Both the position numbers and the translations under genes were made by a program. From contig NZ_FUXW01000001.1 of the NCBI RefSeq assembly GCF_900167005.1, positions 124,001 to 188,000 on the forward strand: a DNA stretch of 64,000 nt. Direction: 5' to 3'. Position 1 is the first letter of the stretch. The number at the start of each line of letters is the position of its first letter. The notes under the pieces were generated by a model. That model saw only the letters and a program-made list of their open reading frames with translations. It was not told where the DNA came from and ran no database searches. This stretch comes from Butyricicoccus pullicaecorum DSM 23266 (lineage in GTDB: Bacteria; Bacillota; Clostridia; Oscillospirales; Butyricicoccaceae). Shown here piece after piece: positions 1 to 7,372 of this stretch.

Positions 1-107
1 TACATGGCCATTGCATCGCCAGTTTTACACGCTTCGGCAATCCTGACTTTTTTCTGGTTATTCGCCTGTTCTGATAAATGTTCAATGAAATCAATTATTC
101 GACCCAT
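1..107 (-). CDS. Hypothetical protein, N-terminal part only (cut by window edge)
   Basis: An ATG at 105-107 follows a strong AGGAGGGG ribosome-binding site and opens 35 codons that run off the left edge without a stop. The visible protein begins MGRIIDFIEHLSEQ and is charged and helical. No family can be assigned. It lies about 45 bp downstream of the DUF1810 gene on the same strand, so it probably ends the same transcription unit. Confidence 0.55.
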   Translation of the reverse strand, partial: MGRIIDFIEHLSEQANNQKKVRIAEACKTGDAMAM

Positions 108-153
108 AATCCACCCCTCCTTTTATGAAGCTCCTTCTCTTAGTCCATGCTTT

Positions 154-582
154 TCAGTTATGATTGCTGTATAATATTTCGATTGTCTTAATATCACGTT
201 TTCCACTATAAAATTTGAAAATCACTTTTCCAAAGACAGAATCATATCCTTCGATTTCTGCGAATAGAGTCATTGACGAACACAATTTTAATGCATCAAT
301 ACTTCCCATAACGCTATATGGATTATCTGTATTAAGTGTGAGCAATGCTTCACTGATCTCTTTCAACCTGGCTCCGAGAACGGGATGCGCAAGGTACTGT
401 TTTGCTTCTTCGAGATCTTTTATACCATAATATTGAGCTGTTGAGCTACGACCGAGTTCTTTAAGCTGTGGGAAGATGTACCACATCCAATGTGTTTGCT
501 TACAACCACTTTTAATTTCCTGTAGAGCTGCATTATAACTGTGCTCCTGCGCTTTAAGAAATCTTTCCAAATAATAGTCCAT
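154..582 (-). CDS. DUF1810 family protein
   Basis: A 142-aa protein resembling the DUF1810 family (usual length about 140 residues) across its whole length. It has the family-like KQTHWMWYIFPQL stretch near residue 33 and SSAQYYGI-like and HPVLGARL segments after it. The biochemical function of DUF1810 is not established. The start is set at the ATG at 580-582 because GGAGGGG precedes it by six bases; a longer frame beginning seven codons upstream has no such site. The gene follows a zinc-ribbon protein and an HD hydrolase in the AT-rich cargo segment. Family call is by memory of sequence pattern, without a search. Confidence 0.7.
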   Translation of the reverse strand: MDYYLERFLKAQEHSYNAALQEIKSGCKQTHWMWYIFPQLKELGRSSTAQYYGIKDLEEAKQYLAHPVLGARLKEISEALLTLNTDNPYSVMGSIDALKLCSSMTLFAEIEGYDSVFGKVIFKFYSGKRDIKTIEILYSNHN

Positions 583-632
583 GTTTTTCCCCTCCAAGAC
601 CATTATTTTTTATCTGGATACATATGTATAAT

Positions 633-1133
633 CTATAACGACATAAATTTTTCTGCCAGGATTTTCATTTCCTCATTTAAATTGAACTTGCTGGAAATGC
701 TCCCATCTGCATTGAAATTCAGTCTTAATTCACCTGCTTGAGGTGTCTTATAGCAATAGTAACATACCTGTTTTCCATTATAATCGCCACGAATGATTTC
801 CAGTTGGTCATACGGTAACAAAATGCGGGGGTTTTCTTTAAACCTCCACTTCTTATTCGCAAGGAAGCCATACTGGAATTTTTCAAACACCTCAATAAGA
901 ACCCCTTTGTTTGTAATACTTGCGTAAGCGTGCAACCCTTTTCTTGTTTCACCCTTTTCACAAATAGCGCACATTCCTGTGCGGATGTAAAGGAGATTTG
1001 GCATTTGTTTCATTGTCTGAATATCCAGTGTTTCTTCTCTCTCAATATAGTCGAAGTGATACCCGCAGTTAACACAATAACGATCCGGTGCCGATACATA
1101 TTTATACCCACATTTTTTACATTTCATTTCCAT
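633..1133 (-). CDS. Zinc-ribbon protein of unknown function
   Basis: A 166-aa protein whose N-terminus holds a zinc ribbon: CKKC at residues 5-8 and CVNC at 20-23. Two further Cys pairs, CAIC at 55-58 and CYYC at 124-127, could form a second metal site. No catalytic motif is visible. The start is preceded by AAAGGATT and lies three bases after the stop of the HD hydrolase gene upstream, so the two are almost certainly co-transcribed and translationally close. The pairing suggests a partner or regulator of the hydrolase, which is inference. I do not recognise the family. Confidence 0.6.
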   Translation of the reverse strand: MEMKCKKCGYKYVSAPDRYCVNCGYHFDYIEREETLDIQTMKQMPNLLYIRTGMCAICEKGETRKGLHAYASITNKGVLIEVFEKFQYGFLANKKWRFKENPRILLPYDQLEIIRGDYNGKQVCYYCYKTPQAGELRLNFNADGSISSKFNLNEEMKILAEKFMSL

Positions 1134-1136
1134 AAG

Positions 1137-1763
1137 TTAATCCTTTCTTTCGTAGGCTTGCATAGTCAAGTCAATCGCATCAACAACACTGGTAATATGA
1201 TATTTCAACGTAAATAACCTGTCTGATTCCTCGGGATAACAATCCTTTGCTTTTCTCAGCAAAGGCAGAATATAAGTTCTTGTTTCAGCTATGTAAGATT
1301 TCAGTTTTTCAACAGAGAATGTGCCTGCCATGCTGGAAACATTATGACAGCGGTCGATGAGCTTAGTGATAACAGCTTCCTTACTCTGGATAAGCATGTT
1401 ATAGTACCGCTTCTTAGCCATCTCCTTCGTTTCTCCCTCCATTACGATAAAAGTCATGAGCTGCACGCCACGCCGAACATCCTCGTTCACAGGAAGCTCT
1501 TCGGGCAAAACACCGCAATCCTCACACACATCGTGGAGCAGAATAGTGGCAATCGTATTATCATCTTTGATTCCCATACTCAAGGCATCACAAGCCATTG
1601 TCAGTGGATGTACAATGTACGGATCACCGCTTTTTCTGAATTGCCCCTGATGCTTTTCTCTTGCATAGGATAGTGCTTTCAAAGTTTGCTCCATATGCAG
1701 AGCAGTAGCGAATCCTTTGATGTAAGTATACATCTTTTCAGGGTTAAATACCGATTTCCCCAT
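1137..1763 (-). CDS. HD-domain phosphohydrolase, small alarmone hydrolase (Mesh1)-like
   Basis: A 208-aa protein with the RelA/SpoT-type HD hydrolase signature: [19 protein letters not shown] at residues 35-53, the metal-binding HD at 77-78 in LLHDVCED, and a distal Asp in LIDRCHN near 137, matching the ADRLHN motif of this family. There is no synthetase domain, so it resembles stand-alone (p)ppGpp hydrolases (Mesh1/SAH type). The true substrate could be another nucleotide. A GGAGGAG site six bases upstream supports the start. It begins a unit with the zinc-ribbon gene, and lies downstream of the dynamin cluster. Confidence 0.7.
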   Translation of the reverse strand: MGKSVFNPEKMYTYIKGFATALHMEQTLKALSYAREKHQGQFRKSGDPYIVHPLTMACDALSMGIKDDNTIATILLHDVCEDCGVLPEELPVNEDVRRGVQLMTFIVMEGETKEMAKKRYYNMLIQSKEAVITKLIDRCHNVSSMAGTFSVEKLKSYIAETRTYILPLLRKAKDCYPEESDRLFTLKYHITSVVDAIDLTMQAYERKD

Positions 1764-1821
1764 TCCATCTCCTCCTACCCCTGTTGAAAATGTTTTGTAT
1801 ATTTATGATGCTCCAATAAAA

Positions 1822-2154
1822 TTATAGTGTCTCTTTTTTATCTGCTTTGTTCGCAGATAAAGATTTAACAGTAATTTTTACGCCTTTATCAGAAGCGGTG
1901 TTTTGAAGTAACTTTACGATTTTATCCTCATATTTATTAATAAGGCTCAAAGCAATATCATCCCTTTGTTCTGGTGAGAGAAATTTGAGAAAACCATTGA
2001 ATGCTCCGTTAAGTGCCGACTCTGGAACATGATTACCAATAAGTCCACCGAAAAAACCGCCATTTTCACCTAGTTTCTCCTTTACGACAGGCATTGCCAG
2101 CTCTGCAATACCGCTATAGTCAATATCATCCAGTTGAATTTTAAGCTCAATCAT
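1822..2154 (-). CDS. Hypothetical protein, 110 aa
   Basis: A small acidic protein with no recognised domain. A Gly-rich segment (GENGGFFGGLIGN, about residues 29-41) interrupts an otherwise helical chain, and the C-terminus is Lys-rich. GAGAGGAG precedes the start by about six bases. The gene begins 13 bp after the stop of the DUF697-like gene and shares its promoter, which carries the cargo operator. It is therefore probably a component of the dynamin cluster rather than an unrelated orphan. Confidence 0.55.
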   Translation of the reverse strand: MIELKIQLDDIDYSGIAELAMPVVKEKLGENGGFFGGLIGNHVPESALNGAFNGFLKFLSPEQRDDIALSLINKYEDKIVKLLQNTASDKGVKITVKSLSANKADKKETL

Positions 2155-2167
2155 TTTTGTACTCCTC

Positions 2168-2725
2168 TCAGTCTAGATTATTCAGAATTTTCATAACCTT
2201 ACTATTAAAGTCCTCGACAGTTTCATCCTCCATTGTGTTTACCAATTTTTCAAATATAACAATGGAAGGTTTGGAAAAAGAGAACGTCTTCGTTTGAGGA
2301 AAAATCTTTCGAATAAGAATAGTAGCGTTTCTTGTATTCTCTACATTTACTTCCTGTCCTCTTGCAGCCAACATAGTAAAGAGAATCCCTAATCTCCAAG
2401 TCATTGCTTTTGCACACATCATATTAAAAGGAATTCCTAAAATTGGGATTTGACCGCCAATCTTATCGAACAGCAAATCTGATAAAATTTCTTCGCTACA
2501 ACCTTCAAGAATAGGTCGGAGAGCCTTTGTATTGATCTCAGGCAGTTCATAGATTTTACGAATATCGTTAATCATCGGACCATAATGGGTAAAAACTGCC
2601 CCCACATCGGCAATCGTTGTAAAAGGAAACCCGAGCAATCCGGAAAGGCCTTGCATAGCGAGATTGCTGCCTGCTTTTTGTTCGATAATTGCATAGGATT
2701 TTGATGACTTATTAACTGTTAACAT
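2168..2725 (-). CDS. DUF697/YcjF-like membrane-associated protein
   Basis: A 185-aa protein with two hydrophobic, Gly/Pro-containing stretches, near residues 25-50 and 92-125. The second (GGQIPILGIPFNMMCAKAM) recalls the IPILG-type hairpin of DUF697 proteins, which commonly sit beside or on GTPases. The resemblance is suggestive only. The start is set at ATG 2723-2725 with AAAGGAGG nine bases upstream; a TTG three codons earlier would overlap that site. Its own sigma-A promoter with an embedded inverted repeat lies upstream, so it is transcribed apart from but in parallel with the dynamin gene at 2856-4442. Confidence 0.5.
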   Translation of the reverse strand: MLTVNKSSKSYAIIEQKAGSNLAMQGLSGLLGFPFTTIADVGAVFTHYGPMINDIRKIYELPEINTKALRPILEGCSEEILSDLLFDKIGGQIPILGIPFNMMCAKAMTWRLGILFTMLAARGQEVNVENTRNATILIRKIFPQTKTFSFSKPSIVIFEKLVNTMEDETVEDFNSKVMKILNNLD

Positions 2726-2758
2726 ATACCCCAACCTCCTTTGTTTGATGCTATGATT

Positions 2759-2787
2759 TTATCAGGAGGAAATATAAAGTGTGTCAA
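2759..2787 (-). promoter_or_regulatory. Sigma-A promoter of the 2725-1822 unit
   Basis: Reading the minus strand, consensus TTGACA (2787-2782) is followed after exactly 17 bp by TGATAA (2764-2759). The RBS and start of the DUF697-like gene lie about 35 bp further on. The -35 hexamer is one arm of the 19-bp operator described separately. Confidence 0.7.
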
Positions 2788-2800
2788 CTCCTCATTTACA
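2782..2800. promoter_or_regulatory. Cargo operator, copy B
   Basis: Plus-strand TGTCAACTCCTCATTTACA is an imperfect inverted repeat (TGT.AA - 7 bp - TTTACA). It matches copy A at 4586-4604 in 17 of 19 positions. One arm is the -35 element of the promoter for the DUF697-like gene, the classic position for a repressor site. Confidence 0.6.
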
Positions 2801-2855
2801 TCTTTGAAACAGATTGCAATCTACCGTTTTAAGATGTAAGTAAAAGTGTCAGATA

Positions 2856-4442
2856 TCAATATTGACTGAGCATCCGCTGTATAGAAATCGTTTCAGAAAT
2901 TAGAGTTTCTAAACCACTATGGCATTCCCGATTTCCCTTGTTTTTAATCTCTCTATTCACTGTGGAAATCCTACTATTGATAGTTCTTTTCATCAACGGA
3001 ACAATCGTATTTCTGATAAAACTCATCGTGTTATCCACAGAGTCGTCAACTATAGTATCCGATGCGCCAATTCCTCTTCCTAACGCTGCACCAATCACAC
3101 TTCCGACACCTGGAGCAATAATAGTTCCAATCACCGTACCTGCAATTGTCCAGCCATTTTTTTCTCCACTTGTAGCCTTAACTGATTTTTTATGGAGACC
3201 GGGAAAAGAAACGCTTTGGAATGCTTGTCTAATAAATTGAACATCATTCTTAGAAAAATAACTTCCGTAATTGCCAATAATTGATTTATATCGTTCAACA
3301 AAATACTCCTGAGTTACTGATTTGGTACTATCTTCATAATCGTTTCCTTTGTTTTTACATTCTTGTATTTTTCCGATGAAACTGGAGGTAATCTCAGTAA
3401 AGACATTTTCCAAGTTGCTAACCCTTCGATTAAACTCGGCAACTTCAGCTTGTGCAGCCTGAGTGTTTGCTCTCTGCATCTGTCTCAGAACCTCTTCGTG
3501 CATACCACTCAAATAAATAATTTGTTGCTTTATTTGCTCAACATAGTTACTTGCCTCAACGGAAAATTCCTCCCGATAAAATACAACTTGTCCATTGCCC
3601 GTTTTTTTTCTTACTTTATTAAGCATCGGTAAATTCTTTTGGCTGACAAAATTTTGAAGCCATTTATCAAAGCCATCCAATTCTGTCATTTTGGGTGCAG
3701 AACACATTAAATAATATTTCCCCATTCCAGGTATCGAATAGTGCAAGGCACCAAAGAAGCTTTCTGCAAGTTGCTCAACCTGATTTACACTTTCAATAGA
3801 ATTAAGTCTATTTGTGCAATTAACAGCGTAAACAAGGTTGCCAGACATCATCTTATGTATAGCCTGGGTTCTTTCTCTCTCCTTTTCACTAATCATTGTG
3901 CTTGCATCGTAAACGCAAATGCACAAATCTGTATCTCTTAAAGCATTTAACGCAATTGTTTCTAATTTACCATCTTGTGAACTATCATCCATTCCAGGGG
4001 TATCTCTTAACTCTATATTTCCCTTAATCCATGGTATCGGCAACTCAAAGATGACCTCAACTGGATTTTGTACATCCGTGACCTTATAAGTAAGAATAAT
4101 GTCTTTTCCTTCCTCAATACTAATCTCTTGATCTGTGTCTTTTGTTCTTAGCCAACACTTCGGAATCTTTCCATAAAAAACTCTTGTTACCACTGATGTC
4201 GCAGTTGTTGCTTTTGTAGGTAATATTTCAGTGCCTATCAAGGCATTGATTAAAGATGATTTTCCAGTTTTGAACCTTCCAACAAAAGAAATAACAAAAG
4301 AACACTTTTCACTGACTGGCTGATCGTAAGCAAGAGTTATTGCTTTAATTGTATCGTCAACTTCTTGGCATCTGGCAATAATTTTTTTGTTTAATAATTC
4401 ACCATTTTTTACAGCCGCCTGTACCGATGGTTTCATGTTCAT
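2856..4442 (-). CDS. Dynamin-like GTPase (DLP1)
   Basis: A 528-aa large GTPase of the bacterial dynamin-like class. The P-loop GRFKTGKS is at residues 55-62, followed by a Thr-rich switch I (TKATTATS, 76-83) and DTPG at 147-150. The NKxD position reads NRLN (211-214), a departure from the usual Asp. The middle is helical with coiled-coil character. A Gly-rich hydrophobic segment at about 430-459 is a likely membrane-insertion paddle. Bacterial dynamins bind and remodel membranes, often as pairs. No good RBS lies directly before the ATG; instead a 13-codon open frame overlaps it as ATGA. It carries operator copy A upstream. Confidence 0.8.
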   Translation of the reverse strand: MNMKPSVQAAVKNGELLNKKIIARCQEVDDTIKAITLAYDQPVSEKCSFVISFVGRFKTGKSSLINALIGTEILPTKATTATSVVTRVFYGKIPKCWLRTKDTDQEISIEEGKDIILTYKVTDVQNPVEVIFELPIPWIKGNIELRDTPGMDDSSQDGKLETIALNALRDTDLCICVYDASTMISEKERERTQAIHKMMSGNLVYAVNCTNRLNSIESVNQVEQLAESFFGALHYSIPGMGKYYLMCSAPKMTELDGFDKWLQNFVSQKNLPMLNKVRKKTGNGQVVFYREEFSVEASNYVEQIKQQIIYLSGMHEEVLRQMQRANTQAAQAEVAEFNRRVSNLENVFTEITSSFIGKIQECKNKGNDYEDSTKSVTQEYFVERYKSIIGNYGSYFSKNDVQFIRQAFQSVSFPGLHKKSVKATSGEKNGWTIAGTVIGTIIAPGVGSVIGAALGRGIGASDTIVDDSVDNTMSFIRNTIVPLMKRTINSRISTVNREIKNKGNRECHSGLETLISETISIQRMLSQY

Positions 4443-4480
4443 ATCTGCATCCGTGATATACCATTGCTACAGTATATCAT
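4439..4480 (-). promoter_or_regulatory. Leader open frame and hairpin before DLP1
   Basis: AAAGGAG is followed two bases later by ATG at 4480-4478, opening 13 codons whose TGA (4441-4439) overlaps the DLP1 start as ATGA. Within it, GATATAC (4455-4461) and GTATATC (4472-4478) form a 7-bp hairpin. The best Shine-Dalgarno sequence therefore serves the leader, or only reaches DLP1 if the hairpin brings it close. The RBS-to-ATG gap of two bases is tight, so the leader may be poorly translated. Confidence 0.35.
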
Positions 4481-4585
4481 TGCTCCTTTCTAATAGATTA
4501 TCTGGATATGGTTAAACGGAATAGTAACAATACCACCACAACCATGTATTACTGTCCTTATTCTACAATATATTAATATAAAACA

Positions 4586-4604
4586 TGTAAACTACTCATT
4601 TACA
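4586..4604. promoter_or_regulatory. Cargo operator, copy A
   Basis: TGTAAACTACTCATTTACA is a perfect 6-7-6 inverted repeat (TGTAAA / TTTACA), about 145 bp upstream of the DLP1 start. On the minus strand its TTTACA could be a -35 element, but no good -10 at 17 bp was seen. Near-copies lie before two other transcription units of the same cluster. Confidence 0.6.
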
Positions 4605-4620
4605 ATTGGAGCCTATTATA

Positions 4621-4654
4621 AACAAAGGGCAAGCTGGTAGGCTTGCCCTTTGTT
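4621..4654 (-). terminator. Terminator of the M48-dynamin operon
   Basis: A 14-bp perfect stem (AACAAAGGGCAAGC / GCTTGCCCTTTGTT) with a 6-nt loop lies nine bases past the stop of the 172-aa gene. The following tract is only moderately T-rich. It separates the 10.1-4.66 kb operon from DLP1. Confidence 0.75.
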
Positions 4655-4662
4655 GCACCACT

Positions 4663-5181
4663 TTAATTTACCCCGGAAATTATACGGGCAAGTACTTCAC
4701 CCTCTTCGTTAAGATGCTCTAAAAAGGTCGAGCAAAGTGCTTCAAGTGCTTCGTTTTTCTTTTTAGACCATATAGTTGCTCCAATAGCGACTCCGATCAC
4801 TCCGCCTCCAATCGTGCATATCAGAGTGGATAATAAAGTTGGCATAAAGATCTTACCTGCGCCAAACCCCAAAACTACCCCGATGACTACTGCTCCGACT
4901 ACAATAACCGGAGAACTCTTGATTTCCTGTTGAATTAATTTGATTTTTATACTTTTAAGAGCGTCTTCAAACTTTTGAGCAACTTCAGGGTCGGTTCTTT
5001 TCAATTTTTCAAACCAGGCGTTATTGTACTGCCCAGGCAAAAACCACTTCCTTTTTTCGTTTTCAAACAATGACTGAATTCTGTTCCAATCAACATCTCC
5101 GTTATTTGCTTTTATAATTTCAGAATTCAAATAGTTGCTTAAGCTTGTCCACTGCTTTTGAAACTCTTGTTCAAGTGTCAT
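4663..5181 (-). CDS. Small membrane protein with glycine-rich transmembrane hairpin
   Basis: A 172-aa protein. The soluble N-terminal 100 residues are helical and contain a WxxIQSLFENEKRKWFLPG-type stretch. They are followed by two closely spaced, Gly-rich hydrophobic segments at about 106-150 that look like a membrane hairpin, then a short basic tail. I do not recognise the family. The start is ATG 5179-5181 with GGGAGG seven bases upstream; a TTG five codons earlier lies before that site. It is the last gene of the operon headed by the 132-aa gene or the peptidase, 32 bp after DLP2, and is a likely membrane partner of the two dynamin-like proteins. Confidence 0.6.
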   Translation of the reverse strand: MTLEQEFQKQWTSLSNYLNSEIIKANNGDVDWNRIQSLFENEKRKWFLPGQYNNAWFEKLKRTDPEVAQKFEDALKSIKIKLIQQEIKSSPVIVVGAVVIGVVLGFGAGKIFMPTLLSTLICTIGGGVIGVAIGATIWSKKKNEALEALCSTFLEHLNEEGEVLARIISGVN

Positions 5182-5213
5182 TTCTTGACCTCCCAAATCC
5201 TAATTGAGGAATA

Positions 5214-7349
5214 TTATTTCTTTTTTTCGTTTCTCGCCAATTTCAAAAACTCTTCTTCTGTGGGCGTGTGTCCATAAAGCTCTTTATGAATGGCATCAAT
5301 ACAATCTCGCATTTGAGCAAGTGTAGAATCAGCACGTTCGTTTTCAGCCTTCATCTCGGCATCACTCATTTTATTTTCATTGAGGAGTTTGTCCATACTC
5401 TTCTGATAATCATTTGCCAATCCACTTGCGGCAGCAGCAATCTCTATACCACGATTATCAAACTCAGAAATAATTTGTTCCTTGAATTCAACTTCTCTTT
5501 CTTTTATATTTGCTAAAAGACCAGCAAAAGCCTCATTACCAAGGTTTATAATAATGTCATTAGCCATTCTGTTTGCACGATATCCCGTACTGACAACTTC
5601 AAGGAACAGTTTAAGAGGAATAAACAAACCTCCGGTTAGTACTGCAAGGGCTATGTCAATACCTGCCTGTGCAGCAAAACGCTTAGCAAAGGTCATCCAA
5701 TCCGTACCACCCTTTGCCGTGTTTTCGATCATAAAGCTATAGTCACGATTGCCTACAAAAGCAATGATATTTTGAATTCCAGTCTTCAAACCCTCGTCAT
5801 TACCGTGTCCTGCACCTTTTTCTGTACCGTATGTAAACATATTCTCAGCCGCCACAAGATTTGATGCAAAATCAGAGATTTTCGTATCAAGTTCGGCTTC
5901 CATGTCTTGGATGTCTTGGTCAATAACGGTAGGAACTCTATCATTCCAATTTTGCAACTGAGACTTAGTGTAATTTTGAACCGATTCTAAAAAAGGCTGA
6001 TATACTTCTTCTATCTTTTCACTTTTTCTAAAAAGGTTAGCAGTTGCAAGTTTTAACATTTGTCCCATACCAAACTTGACTCTTTTTGCTTCACCTGAAG
6101 CGATTGCGGCAAATTCACGTGGAATATCATTCTGCACAAATGAAAGCAAGTCCAGATATGTTTTATTGGCAATTGTGGTGGCTGATGTTCTAACAACGCT
6201 CTTGATGTGCTCAACATCCTGCATTGCTTCATCCAATCTCTTTTGTGCTTTCGCTGCATTAATCTGTCGTTCTTCTTTACTTTGACTTCGCACAATTTTT
6301 GCAGCTTCCACACTTCTTGATGCCAACTGATATGTATTTGCCATATTTTGCAGTGTTGAATTAAATGTAGCGTTGATTCTGTCAGGAGAGTTCAAAAATT
6401 CACGCAGGGAATTTTCAAACTCCAACATACCAGTATCTTCAATATCAATATCTACAGGTACCTCTTTCTTACCAAGAATAATCTTATATTGCTCGCCAGT
6501 TCGTGCACACAGAGCGCCATACGCATTGGTAAAGAAAACACGCTTGCTATATAAAACATCGTCAAAGCGTCCGTTTTGATCAGTAAATACGTCTGCCAAT
6601 CCCATGCGGACAGAAGGCATAACACTTGCTTCAAGCTGCCCTTCTGTCAAATTATCAATTCGGTTGACAACAAAGAATACATTGCGCATACTCTTTCCAG
6701 CAAAATTTGCTGCAATATATTCTTTTTCGGCAGAGGAGAACAGACTCGTTGCAGAAAGTGTAAAGATAATGGCATTAGCTTTCGGTACAAATTCATTTGT
6801 AGCCCTAGTTCGAGCTGTTGCCTCTTCAAGACCGGGAGAGTCAATGAGTCTGACACCATCAGCAAAGATTTCATCCCTACTCTGCATTTCTACATGAGAC
6901 ACATTTGCGAACCTGTCAAGCCGACCGCCATCTTCAATATATTGCTGGTCTTCTTCTGAAAGAGCAAATTCATCAGTAAACTGGCGAAGTGTCATTTTTT
7001 TAGAATCAGACGAGTCGGAATATACAACCTTTACATTGTCTGTATCGTTACCATATTCTACAGTAGCGATTACAGCGGTGCAAGCAGTGGCACGAGCAGC
7101 CATCATTACTTTGCCGACAAGGGCATTGATGAATGTGCTCTTTCCGTTTTTGAATTTACCCATAACGAGCACTTTGAAAACACCGTTCTGGACATCATCA
7201 GCATTTTCACGGAAGATCTTAGCTTCCGTGGGCATTCCCATACCGACATCACCTTTTTTTGTCGGTTCATCAACGAGAACAGCATAGTTTCTCATGTTTT
7301 TTGCAATGGCTTCCAGTTTGTTTTTTGTTTCTTGATTAATAAATGCCAT
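5214..7349 (-). CDS. Dynamin-like GTPase (DLP2), intact
   Basis: A 711-aa dynamin-like protein with all GTPase motifs: P-loop GKFKNGKS at residues 64-71, switch I Thr in RATACTAV (about 86-93), DSPG at 170-173, and NRID at 229-232. A long helical stalk follows. A hydrophobic stretch near 560-590 is the likely membrane-binding tip, and the C-terminus is highly charged. The start is ATG 7347-7349 with GGGAGG eight bases upstream; ATG two codons earlier sits too close to that site. It follows the motif-less paralogue DLP3 by 23 bp. Two adjacent bacterial dynamins often form hetero-oligomers, so a catalytic/non-catalytic pair is likely (inference). Confidence 0.85.
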   Translation of the reverse strand: MAFINQETKNKLEAIAKNMRNYAVLVDEPTKKGDVGMGMPTEAKIFRENADDVQNGVFKVLVMGKFKNGKSTFINALVGKVMMAARATACTAVIATVEYGNDTDNVKVVYSDSSDSKKMTLRQFTDEFALSEEDQQYIEDGGRLDRFANVSHVEMQSRDEIFADGVRLIDSPGLEEATARTRATNEFVPKANAIIFTLSATSLFSSAEKEYIAANFAGKSMRNVFFVVNRIDNLTEGQLEASVMPSVRMGLADVFTDQNGRFDDVLYSKRVFFTNAYGALCARTGEQYKIILGKKEVPVDIDIEDTGMLEFENSLREFLNSPDRINATFNSTLQNMANTYQLASRSVEAAKIVRSQSKEERQINAAKAQKRLDEAMQDVEHIKSVVRTSATTIANKTYLDLLSFVQNDIPREFAAIASGEAKRVKFGMGQMLKLATANLFRKSEKIEEVYQPFLESVQNYTKSQLQNWNDRVPTVIDQDIQDMEAELDTKISDFASNLVAAENMFTYGTEKGAGHGNDEGLKTGIQNIIAFVGNRDYSFMIENTAKGGTDWMTFAKRFAAQAGIDIALAVLTGGLFIPLKLFLEVVSTGYRANRMANDIIINLGNEAFAGLLANIKEREVEFKEQIISEFDNRGIEIAAAASGLANDYQKSMDKLLNENKMSDAEMKAENERADSTLAQMRDCIDAIHKELYGHTPTEEEFLKLARNEKKK

Positions 7350-7372
7350 TTCCATTTCCTCCCTCAATTTGT

